Shown here in pieces: positions 1-5,834 of a DNA stretch of 5,834 bases (positions are counted from its first letter, which is position 1; each line of letters opens with the position of its first letter). Source of the stretch: Candidatus Gastranaerophilales bacterium. Its GTDB lineage: Bacteria; Cyanobacteriota; Vampirovibrionia; Gastranaerophilales; Gastranaerophilaceae. The notes beneath the pieces are model-generated. The model did not search any database and was not told where the DNA came from. It saw only the letters and a program-made list of their open reading frames with translations. The position numbers and the translations under genes are program-made. The stretch covers positions 1 to 5,834 of the forward strand of contig JAJQHF010000009.1 of assembly GCA_021199975.1 (NCBI GenBank). Direction: 5' to 3'.

Positions 1-1840
1 CATTAATATTTTCATCATTAAATACGGAAGCAACACCTAAACCGTCACCGCCTGCTGAAAAGCTTATACTCATATTTTTTGAATTTAAGATATTTTGATA
101 ACTGTCATTATCTGTTAAACTGCTGCCTCTGTTAAGTATTTCGTTTAAAACCATAAAAGCGGGAGATGACACGGAGTTTAATTCATCAGTACTAAAAGAC
201 ATACCGATAAATGAATTGGTTCCGCTTGTTCGGGGAATTGTTAAAGTTTCAATATTATTACAAAGTTTAAATGATTTAATTTTGTCAATCTCTTCGGTTA
301 AAGACTCTTTAGGATTATGTGATGCTCCAAAAGAAACCGTTTTTGCCGTATTTACAACGGAACTGTACTGATGTTTTATGCTTTCCTCCGTTGCTGTATT
401 TTCGTGTGAAACACACATTGAAACTTTATTCAAATCCAAAAATTTCTTTGCGGTATCAGAAATATCTTGAGGAGTCATATTTTGTATATTTTTTATTGTA
501 TTTTCAAAATAATTATAATCATTATTTAAAGCCATTTCAGTAAGTATAGAATTTGTTCCCCTTGTTGTTTCGGAAACATTATTTACAGAATCAACCCAAG
601 ATTTCTTAATATTTTCCAGCTCCTCTTCAGAAGGCGGATTATTTGCTAAATATGTTAACTCTTCATAAATTATTTTAATAACATCTTCAATTTGTTCTTC
701 TCTTGGAGAAACGTTTAGAATGATTGCACTTGCTCCGTCAGATTTATTTTGCATTTTTTCCGTGTTTGTACTAACTTCTAAACCATATTTATCAAGTGCC
801 TTAGAAAGCCTTGAATTTGACGCTGTTAAAAGTGACATCATTACTTTAATTTTGTCTTTGTCCTCATTTGAAGTACCTTCCGGAATTGCAAAACCCATTA
901 TTACATTCGCTGATGTTGCATTTGGAAGTATAATATCTTCTCTTACAGGCTTATCATTATATTGAATAGGTTCATAATGCCTTTGATTTGTTTTAGATAC
1001 ATCCAATGGTTTATTATAATATTTAGAAACCAGATTTATAGTTTCATTAACATCAACATCGCCTGTAATAACAGTAACCGCATTATCAGGAGTATACCAG
1101 GTATTATAATATTCAAGCACATCATCTCTTGTAAATGAATTTATATTATCTTTTGTACCTAAGATAAAATCAGAAGACTCTGTATTAATATTAAATAAGT
1201 TTTTCAATACCTTGCAGTTTGCAACATCACACGGGTCATCTTTATACATGTCAATTTCCGATTTAACCGGTTCTTTTTCTTTATCAAGCTGTTCAGGGGG
1301 AAAAGTCGGGAATTGCGTCTGCATGGCATTAAGCATAATTGCATCTTCAAGAGAATTTTCTTTAATTAATTGCAGCTTAAGGTAATAATCGGTAGATGCA
1401 TAACTTGTAGATGCATTTGTACTGCCGCCTAAATCTGAAACTTTTCTATCATATTCTTTAGGGGCTAAATTTTTACTTCCGTTAAATAAATTATGTTCGA
1501 TAAAATGACTTATACCTCTGATATCTTCCGTTTCATTCATAGAACCGACATTATATGTCGTTTTAATATAAGAAGGACCTTTTTGGGGAGCGATAATAAC
1601 TTTTTGTCCGTTAGCCAGCTTAAAAACACTTGCTTTATCTTTTAAACCCGGGATTTCAATTTCTCCTGTTTTTGTATAGGATACAGGTAAATCCGAATTA
1701 ACCTGAGATAAACCGTTTGTATAAACACTAGGAAGTTCTGTTGTTTTTTGCATGCCTGAAACTGTCTGCTTTTCATTTCCGCCGGCAGATATTGTCTGAT
1801 TATTTTGAAGTTTATTAATATAATTTGACAGTATTTTCAT
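1..1840 (-). CDS. M16-family zinc metallopeptidase (insulinase/pitrilysin-like), C-terminus off the left edge
   Basis: The frame is open from the ATG at 1840 to the left edge, giving 613 codons without a stop. The zinc site of the M16 family is intact: HFIEH at residues 112-116 (His112 and His116 as ligands, Glu115 as the catalytic base), with the third ligand predicted as Glu195 in KSEIDMYKDDP. The N-terminal catalytic lobe covers about residues 70-230. An M16_C-like domain follows at about 236-415, with the typical YxxWYTPDNAVxVxxGD stretch at 245-261. From residue 524 (FKLCNN) a second M16-type lobe begins, and the position of HxxEH there reads FMVLNE. It is therefore the usual non-catalytic half, and the full protein is probably about 850-950 residues. 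No signal peptide is visible; the first 60 residues are a polar Asn/Gln/Ser/Thr-rich extension, so location is unclear. An AAAAGG ribosome site at 1851-1856 lies 10 bases before the ATG. M16 enzymes degrade peptides or process proteins; the substrate cannot be told. Family call is confident. Confidence 0.93.
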   Translation of the reverse strand, partial: MKILSNYINKLQNNQTISAGGNEKQTVSGMQKTTELPSVYTNGLSQVNSDLPVSYTKTGEIEIPGLKDKASVFKLANGQKVIIAPQKGPSYIKTTYNVGSMNETEDIRGISHFIEHNLFNGSKNLAPKEYDRKVSDLGGSTNASTSYASTDYYLKLQLIKENSLEDAIMLNAMQTQFPTFPPEQLDKEKEPVKSEIDMYKDDPCDVANCKVLKNLFNINTESSDFILGTKDNINSFTRDDVLEYYNTWYTPDNAVTVITGDVDVNETINLVSKYYNKPLDVSKTNQRHYEPIQYNDKPVREDIILPNATSANVIMGFAIPEGTSNEDKDKIKVMMSLLTASNSRLSKALDKYGLEVSTNTEKMQNKSDGASAIILNVSPREEQIEDVIKIIYEELTYLANNPPSEEELENIKKSWVDSVNNVSETTRGTNSILTEMALNNDYNYFENTIKNIQNMTPQDISDTAKKFLDLNKVSMCVSHENTATEESIKHQYSSVVNTAKTVSFGASHNPKESLTEEIDKIKSFKLCNNIETLTIPRTSGTNSFIGMSFSTDELNSVSSPAFMVLNEILNRGSSLTDNDSYQNILNSKNMSISFSAGGDGLGVASVFNDENIN

Positions 1841-1999
1841 TTTTAAGATACCTTTTATTTATATATTTATAAAGTACCAAAAATTTAATTATTGATATAA
1901 TATATAAATAGATTTAAAAAATGTTTACAAAAAAAAACATAAAATAGCAAAAAAATTAATTTTTATAATTATAATAATCAGAAAGTAAGTAATAAAAAT
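1841..1999. other. AT-rich divergent intergenic region
   Basis: These 159 bases separate the M16 peptidase (leftward) from the arginine-motif membrane protein (rightward), so both promoters must lie here or further inside the genes. The stretch is almost entirely A and T, with long A-runs near 1930-1937. It holds a possible rightward extended -10 element at 1893-1901 and a short inverted repeat at 1921-1940. No small ORF with a ribosome site and no structured RNA could be recognised. A convincing leftward promoter for the peptidase was not found, because many TATAAA-like hexamers occur by chance at this composition. Confidence 0.7.
1893..1901 (+). promoter_or_regulatory. Putative extended -10 promoter for the 2000-2512 gene
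   Basis: TGATATAAT reads as an extended -10 (TGn followed by a perfect TATAAT at 1896-1901). No good -35 hexamer lies 16-18 bases upstream, which an extended -10 can tolerate. Transcription would start near 1908 and leave a 5' leader of about 90 bases before the ATG at 2000. The very high AT content makes chance matches likely, so support is modest. Confidence 0.3.
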
Positions 2000-2512
2000 A
2001 TGGAACGCATAACAAGTCTTTACCCTCAATATCAAAGAAGTTCAGACCGCAGACAACAGAATATCCCTGTAGCGGTAGAACGCCGTTCCGGCAAAGATAG
2101 AAGAAGCCAGGATAGAGTTGTTATGGATAAACAGCTCACAAAAGATTTGTATGAAGTTAAAGCACAGGTAGCAAAACTTGAAGCATTAGCGCCAAAGTTG
2201 TTTTCGGATAATGTCACAACACAAAATCCTACCTTCTCATCAATGAATAATTTTACGCAGGATCAACTTGTAAAAGAGTCAAAGCCGGATATGAGCGCCA
2301 TTGCAAGACAAGAAGCACAATTGCAGGATAAAGCCTCAACATCCTTTCAAATAGGTATATTAGCAGCAGCACTGGCAGGATCAATTGCTATATCTTTTAT
2401 GGGCAGTGTCGGTGCCGTTATAGCTGTCGGAACTTCTCTGTATGTAGGAGCAAGGGTGCTTAAAGCTCTCATTGCTAAAGAAACATCAGATGATGAAAAC
2501 AAAGATAAATAA
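2000..2512 (+). CDS. Hypothetical protein with doubled arginine motif and C-terminal membrane anchor
   Basis: This 170-residue protein has no recognised function. Its N-terminus carries two copies of an arginine-rich motif: RSSDRR at residues 13-18 and ERRSGKDRRS at 27-36. Similar ERRxGxDRR motifs occur in many bacterial proteins, often beside signalling domains, but I know of no proven role. A helical, probably coiled-coil segment (about 42-65, KQLTKDLYEVKAQVAKLEA) comes next, then a polar linker (about 66-115). A Gly/Ala-rich hydrophobic region at 117-158 could form two membrane helices or one helical hairpin, with small residues spaced as in glycine-zipper segments. The last 11 residues are charged (ETSDDENKDK). 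The likely form is a cytoplasmic N-terminal domain tethered to the inner membrane. The ribosome site is weak (only AGAAAG around 1980-1985), but the ATG at 2000 is favoured because the arginine motif begins soon after it. Its stop lies one base from the convergent stop of the next gene. Confidence 0.8.
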   Translation: MERITSLYPQYQRSSDRRQQNIPVAVERRSGKDRRSQDRVVMDKQLTKDLYEVKAQVAKLEALAPKLFSDNVTTQNPTFSSMNNFTQDQLVKESKPDMSAIARQEAQLQDKASTSFQIGILAAALAGSIAISFMGSVGAVIAVGTSLYVGARVLKALIAKETSDDENKDK

Positions 2513-2513
2513 T

Positions 2514-3590
2514 TTATTTTTGTATTTCTTTTCTTGTAAATTTATCTGTTTTATCTGCGAGGTATGTAGAAAAAATCGGGAGTATGCCATAATATAAACC
2601 TGCAAAGATTAAAGTAGGTCTTACTATATTTATACCCTCTATATATTTATTCAATTTAGGATCATTTTTATTTATTTCCGAGAATTTTTTAATAAATTTA
2701 CCGGTATTCTTTTTTATAATATTATCAATGCTGTATCCGCCTAAAAGCGTTAAACCTGTTGATATTACATTATTTGCAATCAGTGCTTTTTTTCTGTCCT
2801 GTTCAATTTTATCACTTTTACTTGTTCTATATATAAAAGAAGATGTAAGCAATAAATCTGTAGCCATTGACATGTTTCTTGCTATATCTGCATCTTTACC
2901 GCTGCACTTTTTTGCAAATTTTTGAAAAGAATCGGCATTTAAAATTTTTCCTATTCCTTTTGCCGCTTGATTTGATAATGCACCTTTAAAAGAAGGGGTA
3001 TTTCCGTTATTATTATCAAAATTCGGAGAAAATACAGGATTATACGTATTATATGCAGAAATTTCTTTTCCTTTTTCTTTCTTATTATTTTCTTTTTTTC
3101 TGTTAAACAAAATATCCATAAGAGGTGGAATTAATGCAACAGTGAGAGCAGATTTCGGTATAGCGGTTATAAATCCGCTGCTCTGTTTTAATAATTGTGT
3201 TGCGAAATTATAAACTCTTGATTCCTTTAAGGATTTAGCATTAGATTGCAAATTCCTGACAGTTTTAGGACTTAAATATTGTTTGGGGGTTTTATCAATT
3301 TGTTTAACAGCATTCTCAACAGGCAATGCAATAGCTTCTACCAAACCGAATTTTATTATCCCTGAAGCTATTGAATTTGTAACGGCATATTGTTTATTTT
3401 TTTTATCTGTATCGGGAGTTAAGGAAATAGCAATCGGTCTTATTCCTGCTGACATTATTAAAGTAGTTGCCGCAACAAAAGTTGTTCCATGCTCTGAGAT
3501 TGTTTCTAATCCTTTTAATAAAGCCTTATTATTCCATATTCCTTTATAACTCGGACTATATTTATTTGCTGTATCGTTGTTTATTTTCAT
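2514..3590 (-). CDS. Hypothetical membrane-associated protein with internal duplication and PS[YF]KG motifs
   Basis: This 358-residue, Lys/Asn/Ile-rich protein matches no family I recognise. It consists of two related units. Unit 1 starts at SPSYKG (residues 12-17) and unit 2 at TPSFKG (198-203). After each motif come NxxAxxKG, then a hydrophobic helix (about 38-57 in unit 1, 240-256 in unit 2), a basic stretch (DKKNKQYAVTNSIASGI, 62-78; DRKKALIANNVISTGL, 265-280), and a Gly-containing hydrophobic helix. Each unit ends in a Pro-containing hydrophobic helix (about 140-162 and 322-346) with a charged tail. A basic and Asn-rich linker (163-197) joins the units. Four to six membrane-embedded or amphipathic helices are plausible; there is no classical signal peptide. 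From memory, the motif is common near the N-termini of Gastranaerophilales hypothetical proteins. The ATG at 3590 is preceded only by a weak AGAGAA. The gene is monocistronic: it diverges from pnuC and converges with the 2000-2512 gene. Confidence 0.82.
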   Translation of the reverse strand: MKINNDTANKYSPSYKGIWNNKALLKGLETISEHGTTFVAATTLIMSAGIRPIAISLTPDTDKKNKQYAVTNSIASGIIKFGLVEAIALPVENAVKQIDKTPKQYLSPKTVRNLQSNAKSLKESRVYNFATQLLKQSSGFITAIPKSALTVALIPPLMDILFNRKKENNKKEKGKEISAYNTYNPVFSPNFDNNNGNTPSFKGALSNQAAKGIGKILNADSFQKFAKKCSGKDADIARNMSMATDLLLTSSFIYRTSKSDKIEQDRKKALIANNVISTGLTLLGGYSIDNIIKKNTGKFIKKFSEINKNDPKLNKYIEGINIVRPTLIFAGLYYGILPIFSTYLADKTDKFTRKEIQK

Positions 3591-3674
3591 TTCTCTATAT
3601 AAAAGCAGACAACAAACAAAAGTAAAAAAAAATAATATATTAAAACAAATTACATTTTATCTTATAATTTTTTT
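3591..3674. other. Divergent promoter region between the duplicated membrane protein and pnuC
   Basis: These 84 bases separate two divergent start codons. The right part holds a good rightward promoter match for pnuC (3640-3668). The leftward promoter for the 358-residue protein must overlap it or lie in the A/T-runs around 3600-3650, but no hexamer pair stands out. There is no room for a typical NAD-type riboswitch before pnuC if transcription starts near 3675, and I saw no clear operator palindrome. Confidence 0.6.
3640..3668 (+). promoter_or_regulatory. Putative sigma-70-type promoter of pnuC giving a leaderless transcript
   Basis: A perfect TATAAT lies at 3663-3668. Exactly 17 bases upstream is TTAAAA (3640-3645), which matches four of six bases of TTGACA. 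Transcription would start about seven bases after the -10, at or next to the ATG at 3675. This agrees with the absence of any Shine-Dalgarno sequence: the bases just before the ATG are all T. Chance matches are common in such AT-rich DNA. Confidence 0.45.
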
Positions 3675-4367
3675 ATGAAAATAGTAAATTTAATTAAATC
3701 CGAACTTAAAAATTTCGGAAAGTATGAAAAGATTTTATTTCCGTTAACTGTTATTGTAATTATCATTATATCAATATCTTTAAACGACAGTAAAATAGCG
3801 CTTGTATCAGCCGTATGCGGAATAGGTTATACTATTTTGGCGGGAAAAGGAAAAATTTCCTGTTATTTTATAGGTATTACGGGAACACTTTGCTATTCAT
3901 ACCTTTCTTTTATTAACGGCTTTTACGGAAATTTAATATTATACTCTTTATACTATCTCCCCATGGAAATACTTGGGATTTTTAAATGGAAAAAACATTT
4001 AAAAAAAGAAACGGGAGAAATAATAAAAACCCAATTAACAAAAAAAGAAAGAATTTTATTTTTTACAACCGCTTTCATATTATCTTTAATACTTTCATTC
4101 TGTTTAAAAATAACAGGAGATTTAAATCCCTATATTGACGGAACAACAACAGTCTTTTCAATACTCGGACAGTTTTTAACGGTTAAAAGGTGTATTGAAC
4201 AATGGTATATATGGTTTTTCGTTAATTTAATGTCTTTAATAATGTGGATTTTTGCATATATAAGAGGTTCAAATTGCCTTGCAACAGTATTAATGTGGCT
4301 TGTATATCTTATTTTAGCTGTATATTTTTTGCTTATATGGAAAAGAGAATTAAAAAACCGGATATAG
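3675..4367 (+). CDS. pnuC: PnuC-family nicotinamide riboside (vitamin precursor) transporter
   Basis: PnuC proteins are inner-membrane facilitators that let nicotinamide riboside, or in related Pnu members thiamine or riboflavin, enter the cell, where phosphorylation traps it. The 230-residue length is typical. After a short hydrophilic N-terminus, hydrophobic helices fall at about 21-37, 41-57, 62-80, 84-103, 127-145, 157-171, 177-196 and 201-222. Family hallmarks include YFIGITG (64-70), YGN followed by YxxxxPMEIxGIFKWKKH (84-108), and the C-terminal block IDGTTTVFSILGQFLTVKR (154-172) followed by EQWYIWFFVN (175-184), with the conserved WxxW at Trp177 and Trp180. I believe the substrate is nicotinamide riboside by family majority; the sequence alone does not exclude another vitamin. 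No kinase, NadR or other NAD-salvage gene is adjacent. The ATG at 3675 lacks a ribosome site and sits immediately after a -10 element, pointing to leaderless translation; no other in-frame start before the first helix looks better. Confidence 0.88.
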   Translation: MKIVNLIKSELKNFGKYEKILFPLTVIVIIIISISLNDSKIALVSAVCGIGYTILAGKGKISCYFIGITGTLCYSYLSFINGFYGNLILYSLYYLPMEILGIFKWKKHLKKETGEIIKTQLTKKERILFFTTAFILSLILSFCLKITGDLNPYIDGTTTVFSILGQFLTVKRCIEQWYIWFFVNLMSLIMWIFAYIRGSNCLATVLMWLVYLILAVYFLLIWKRELKNRI

Positions 4368-4442
4368 CAATTAAAAAAGGAAAATCAAAAACAGCCGGTG
4401 ACAGAATGCGGCACCAAATTACAATTTATTTATTCTACTGTG
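4368..4442. other. Convergent intergenic gap
   Basis: Seventy-five bases lie between the convergent stop codons of pnuC and the right-hand gene. The only GC-rich patch (about 4394-4415) can form alternative four-base-pair stems. On the minus strand it is followed by T-rich sequence, so it could be a weak terminator for the leftward gene, but it is too poor to annotate as one. No gene fits here. Confidence 0.5.
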
Positions 4443-5342
4443 TTATATTATCCATTTTTTAGGATAAGGATATTGGCTCATAATATTTTTCGTAAATTCG
4501 TTGGGATTGTTACACATATTAAAAAATGAATTAAGGAATTTGTGATTACCATATTGTAATATCAGGTTTGTACAGATATTGACATCAGGAACTTTAGCAA
4601 TGTTTAAAAGTTCTCTTAAATAACCGTTTTGAGGCTTTAAACAATCTTCATTTATTCTGTTTTGATATATTTGTTTTATTTTTTTTATTTCAAAGTCTGT
4701 TAACGGTTTTATATAACTTTCATATTTTTTATCTGTTATTTTTTGATCTGGCTGTTTTGAAAAACATAAAACATTATCTTTTCCAAATTTATTAATAATA
4801 GGATTCATATTTCCGCTGTATATTTCAGTGCAGATTTTTTGTATATCATTTTTGTTCGCAAGAGTTAAGTATTCTTTTGTTGCTTTATCATCAGTACATA
4901 AATATAATGAATTTAGAATCGCATAATAGGCAGGCATTGAATTATTTTTATCTTCTGTTATATCATATTCCGGATTAATCATTTTTTTGGCACATATAAA
5001 ACTTTCTTCAATCAGATATTTTTCTGGAAAATATGGTTGTATTTTTCGTAAAGAGACAAGTGCCATTTGTTGTGCAAGCGGAAATGAGATTTCTATATCA
5101 TCTGAATTTTCTTCCGAAACAGGTTCTGAATCAACTTGCATATTTGTATTTTTTTCACGTTGTTTTGCTTTCATATCTGCCTTCGCTTGAGCTTTTATTT
5201 CAGCTTTTATTTTTTTACTTGTTTCCAAAGTTTCTTCAATATATTTATCATAATTTCCATTTTCTTTTGCATCTTCAATTTCATTTCTTGCTTTAATTAT
5301 TGCTTCACCTAGTGATTCGGCATGTTCGGGATATTTTTCCAA
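4443..5342 (-). pseudogene. C-terminal part of a frameshifted large hypothetical protein
   Basis: This 299-codon stretch is probably not a gene of its own. Its only early start is a TTG at 5342 with no ribosome site, and it overlaps the upstream reading frame by 34 bases. It reads LEKYPEHAESLGEAI from its first codon, which continues the Trp-repeat pattern of the upstream part if one A is restored at 5334-5338. Residues numbered from the TTG: a highly charged, Lys/Glu/Ala-rich segment, probably a long helix or coiled coil (about 12-64), an acidic linker (70-85), then a mostly helical C-terminal domain (about 86-299) with scattered Cys and aromatic residues ending in YPYPKKWII. There are no membrane helices and no signal sequence. 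I recognise no family for this domain. If expressed separately from the TTG it would be a soluble protein of 299 residues. The frame is open upstream of the TTG only to a stop at 5382-5384. The reading frame itself is long and certain; its status as a fragment is an inference. Confidence 0.65.
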
Positions 5343-5834
5343 AATTCTGTCATAATTATAGACATTGCAGCACTTAAAGGTTTATCGGAATATATTATTT
5401 TTTCGGTATTATGAAAATCAGCTTCTCTCAAATGCATTGACAAATCTTTTCTTACCTGCGGACATTTATTCCATGCTCTAACCATTATAATACTTTGTTC
5501 CTGTCCGCCGGCTTTAAGTTTTTCTATATAAGCTGTTTTCCCAGCACATGACATTTCCTGCCAATGTTTTTTCATACACTCCGAACGCTGTTTTCTTAGT
5601 CTTTCCTTTTGTTCGGGTGAAATATTTTTCTGAGCGGATAAAAGTTGGTTAATTCTTCTTTCTTTTTCTTCATCTGAGAGACTTTCCCAGGCTTTTGTTA
5701 ATTTGCGGGCTGCTTCATCTGAATATCCGTCTCTTGTATATCTTAAAGACGTTAAATATTCATTTTTTGGAAATTTAATTCCAAATGCTTTACAAGTATT
5801 CGGAGAAATATAATTTTTATCTTCTCTTTTTAAA
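5309..5834 (-). pseudogene. N-terminal/middle part of the same frameshifted protein, start off the right edge
   Basis: The frame is open from the right edge (first full codon at 5833) to a TAG at 5309-5311, giving 174 residues. An ATG at 5575 lies inside it, but the frame and its helical character continue upstream (residues such as KERLRKQRSEC directly before it), so that ATG is not the real start. The segment shows tandem helical units with a tryptophan near the start of each: AWESLSDEEK (Trp49), HWQEMSCAGK (Trp91), AWNKCPQVRK (Trp121) and EFW (Trp165), spaced 42, 30 and 44 residues. After the last Trp the frame diverges into NIPNMPNH and stops. One extra A in the five-A run would give FWKKYPEHAESLGEAI, which matches the repeat and joins the downstream frame. 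The combined protein in this window would be about 465 residues and is longer overall. It is soluble, charged and of unknown function; the repeats suggest a binding scaffold, which is only a guess. Confidence 0.65.
5334..5338 (-). other. Probable frameshift site (five-A run)
   Basis: On the minus strand the run GGAAAAATAT marks where the upstream frame (ending in EFW) and downstream frame (starting EKYPEHAE) should join. Adding one A restores WKKYPEHAE. The required shift is -1. The context is TGG AAA AAT, which is not a perfect slippery heptamer because the base before AAA is G rather than A. The run is also short for polymerase slippage. A true deletion or an assembly/sequencing error is therefore more likely than programmed frameshifting. 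Confidence 0.55.

Noticed and set aside
319..965. Two plus-strand frames (319-543 and 720-965) within the left part
   Set aside because: Both are antisense to the M16 peptidase, whose motifs prove the minus-strand frame; they are chance frames.
3591..3674. A riboswitch upstream of pnuC
   Set aside because: The interval is only 84 bases of nearly pure A/T with no GC-bearing stems, and the likely transcription start is at the ATG itself.
4394..4412. Possible intrinsic terminator for the leftward right-hand gene: GCCG, an 11-base loop, CGGC, then T-rich sequence on the minus strand
   Set aside because: The stem has only four base pairs, competes with an alternative GGTG/CACC pairing, and the T tract is interrupted. 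It is too weak to annotate.
4244..4462. A 72-codon plus-strand frame overlapping the end of pnuC
   Set aside because: It overlaps pnuC in another frame for most of its length, has no ribosome site, and shows no domain. PnuC is clearly the real gene.
4987..5296. Two plus-strand frames with Phe/Leu-rich, membrane-like translations
   Set aside because: They are the reverse of Lys/Glu-rich coding sequence on the minus strand, which naturally yields Phe/Leu-rich antisense translations.
5330..5345. Programmed -1 ribosomal frameshifting at the A-run
   Set aside because: The zero-frame context is TGG AAA AAT, so the heptamer is G AAA AAT rather than A AAA AAN, and no downstream pseudoknot could be identified. 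A deletion or sequence error is simpler.
5309..5575. A separate 88-residue gene starting at the ATG at 5575
   Set aside because: The same frame stays open to the window edge with matching helical character, and no convincing ribosome site precedes this ATG, so it is an internal methionine.

Overview
The window is about 30% GC by eye, densely coding, and holds five genes, two of which run off the ends. The best guess for the source is an uncultured gut member of the non-photosynthetic cyanobacterial relatives (Vampirovibrionia/Melainabacteria, order Gastranaerophilales). This rests on the low GC, the Asn/Lys/Ile-rich proteins, poorly conserved proteins with a 'PS[YF]KG' motif near the N-terminus (which I associate with that group from memory), and an ERRSGKDRRS arginine motif. 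No rRNA or marker gene is present, so the assignment is an inference.

Layout: (1) 1-1840, minus strand: the first 613 residues of a two-lobed M16 (insulinase/pitrilysin-like) zinc peptidase whose C-terminus lies beyond the left edge. (2) 1841-1999: an AT-rich divergent intergenic region with a possible extended -10 promoter. (3) 2000-2512, plus strand: a 170-residue membrane-anchored hypothetical protein with a doubled arginine motif. (4) 2514-3590, minus strand: a 358-residue hypothetical membrane-associated protein built from two copies of one unit; its stop codon is one base from that of gene 3. (5) 3591-3674: a short divergent promoter region. (6) 3675-4367, plus strand: a PnuC-family vitamin-precursor transporter, apparently leaderless. 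(7) 4443-5834, minus strand: a large unrecognised helical-repeat protein, split by an apparent one-base deletion in an A-run near 5334-5338, with its N-terminus beyond the right edge.

The genes do not form one pathway. The strand alternates at every gene (minus, plus, minus, plus, minus), so each is probably its own transcription unit. Only the M16 peptidase and PnuC have recognisable functions. PnuC fits a host-associated bacterium that salvages NAD precursors. The most notable observations are the internal duplication in the 358-residue protein, the tandem Trp-containing repeat and frameshift at the right end, and the leaderless promoter geometry of pnuC. I found no mobile element, CRISPR array, structural RNA gene or clearly new multi-gene system.
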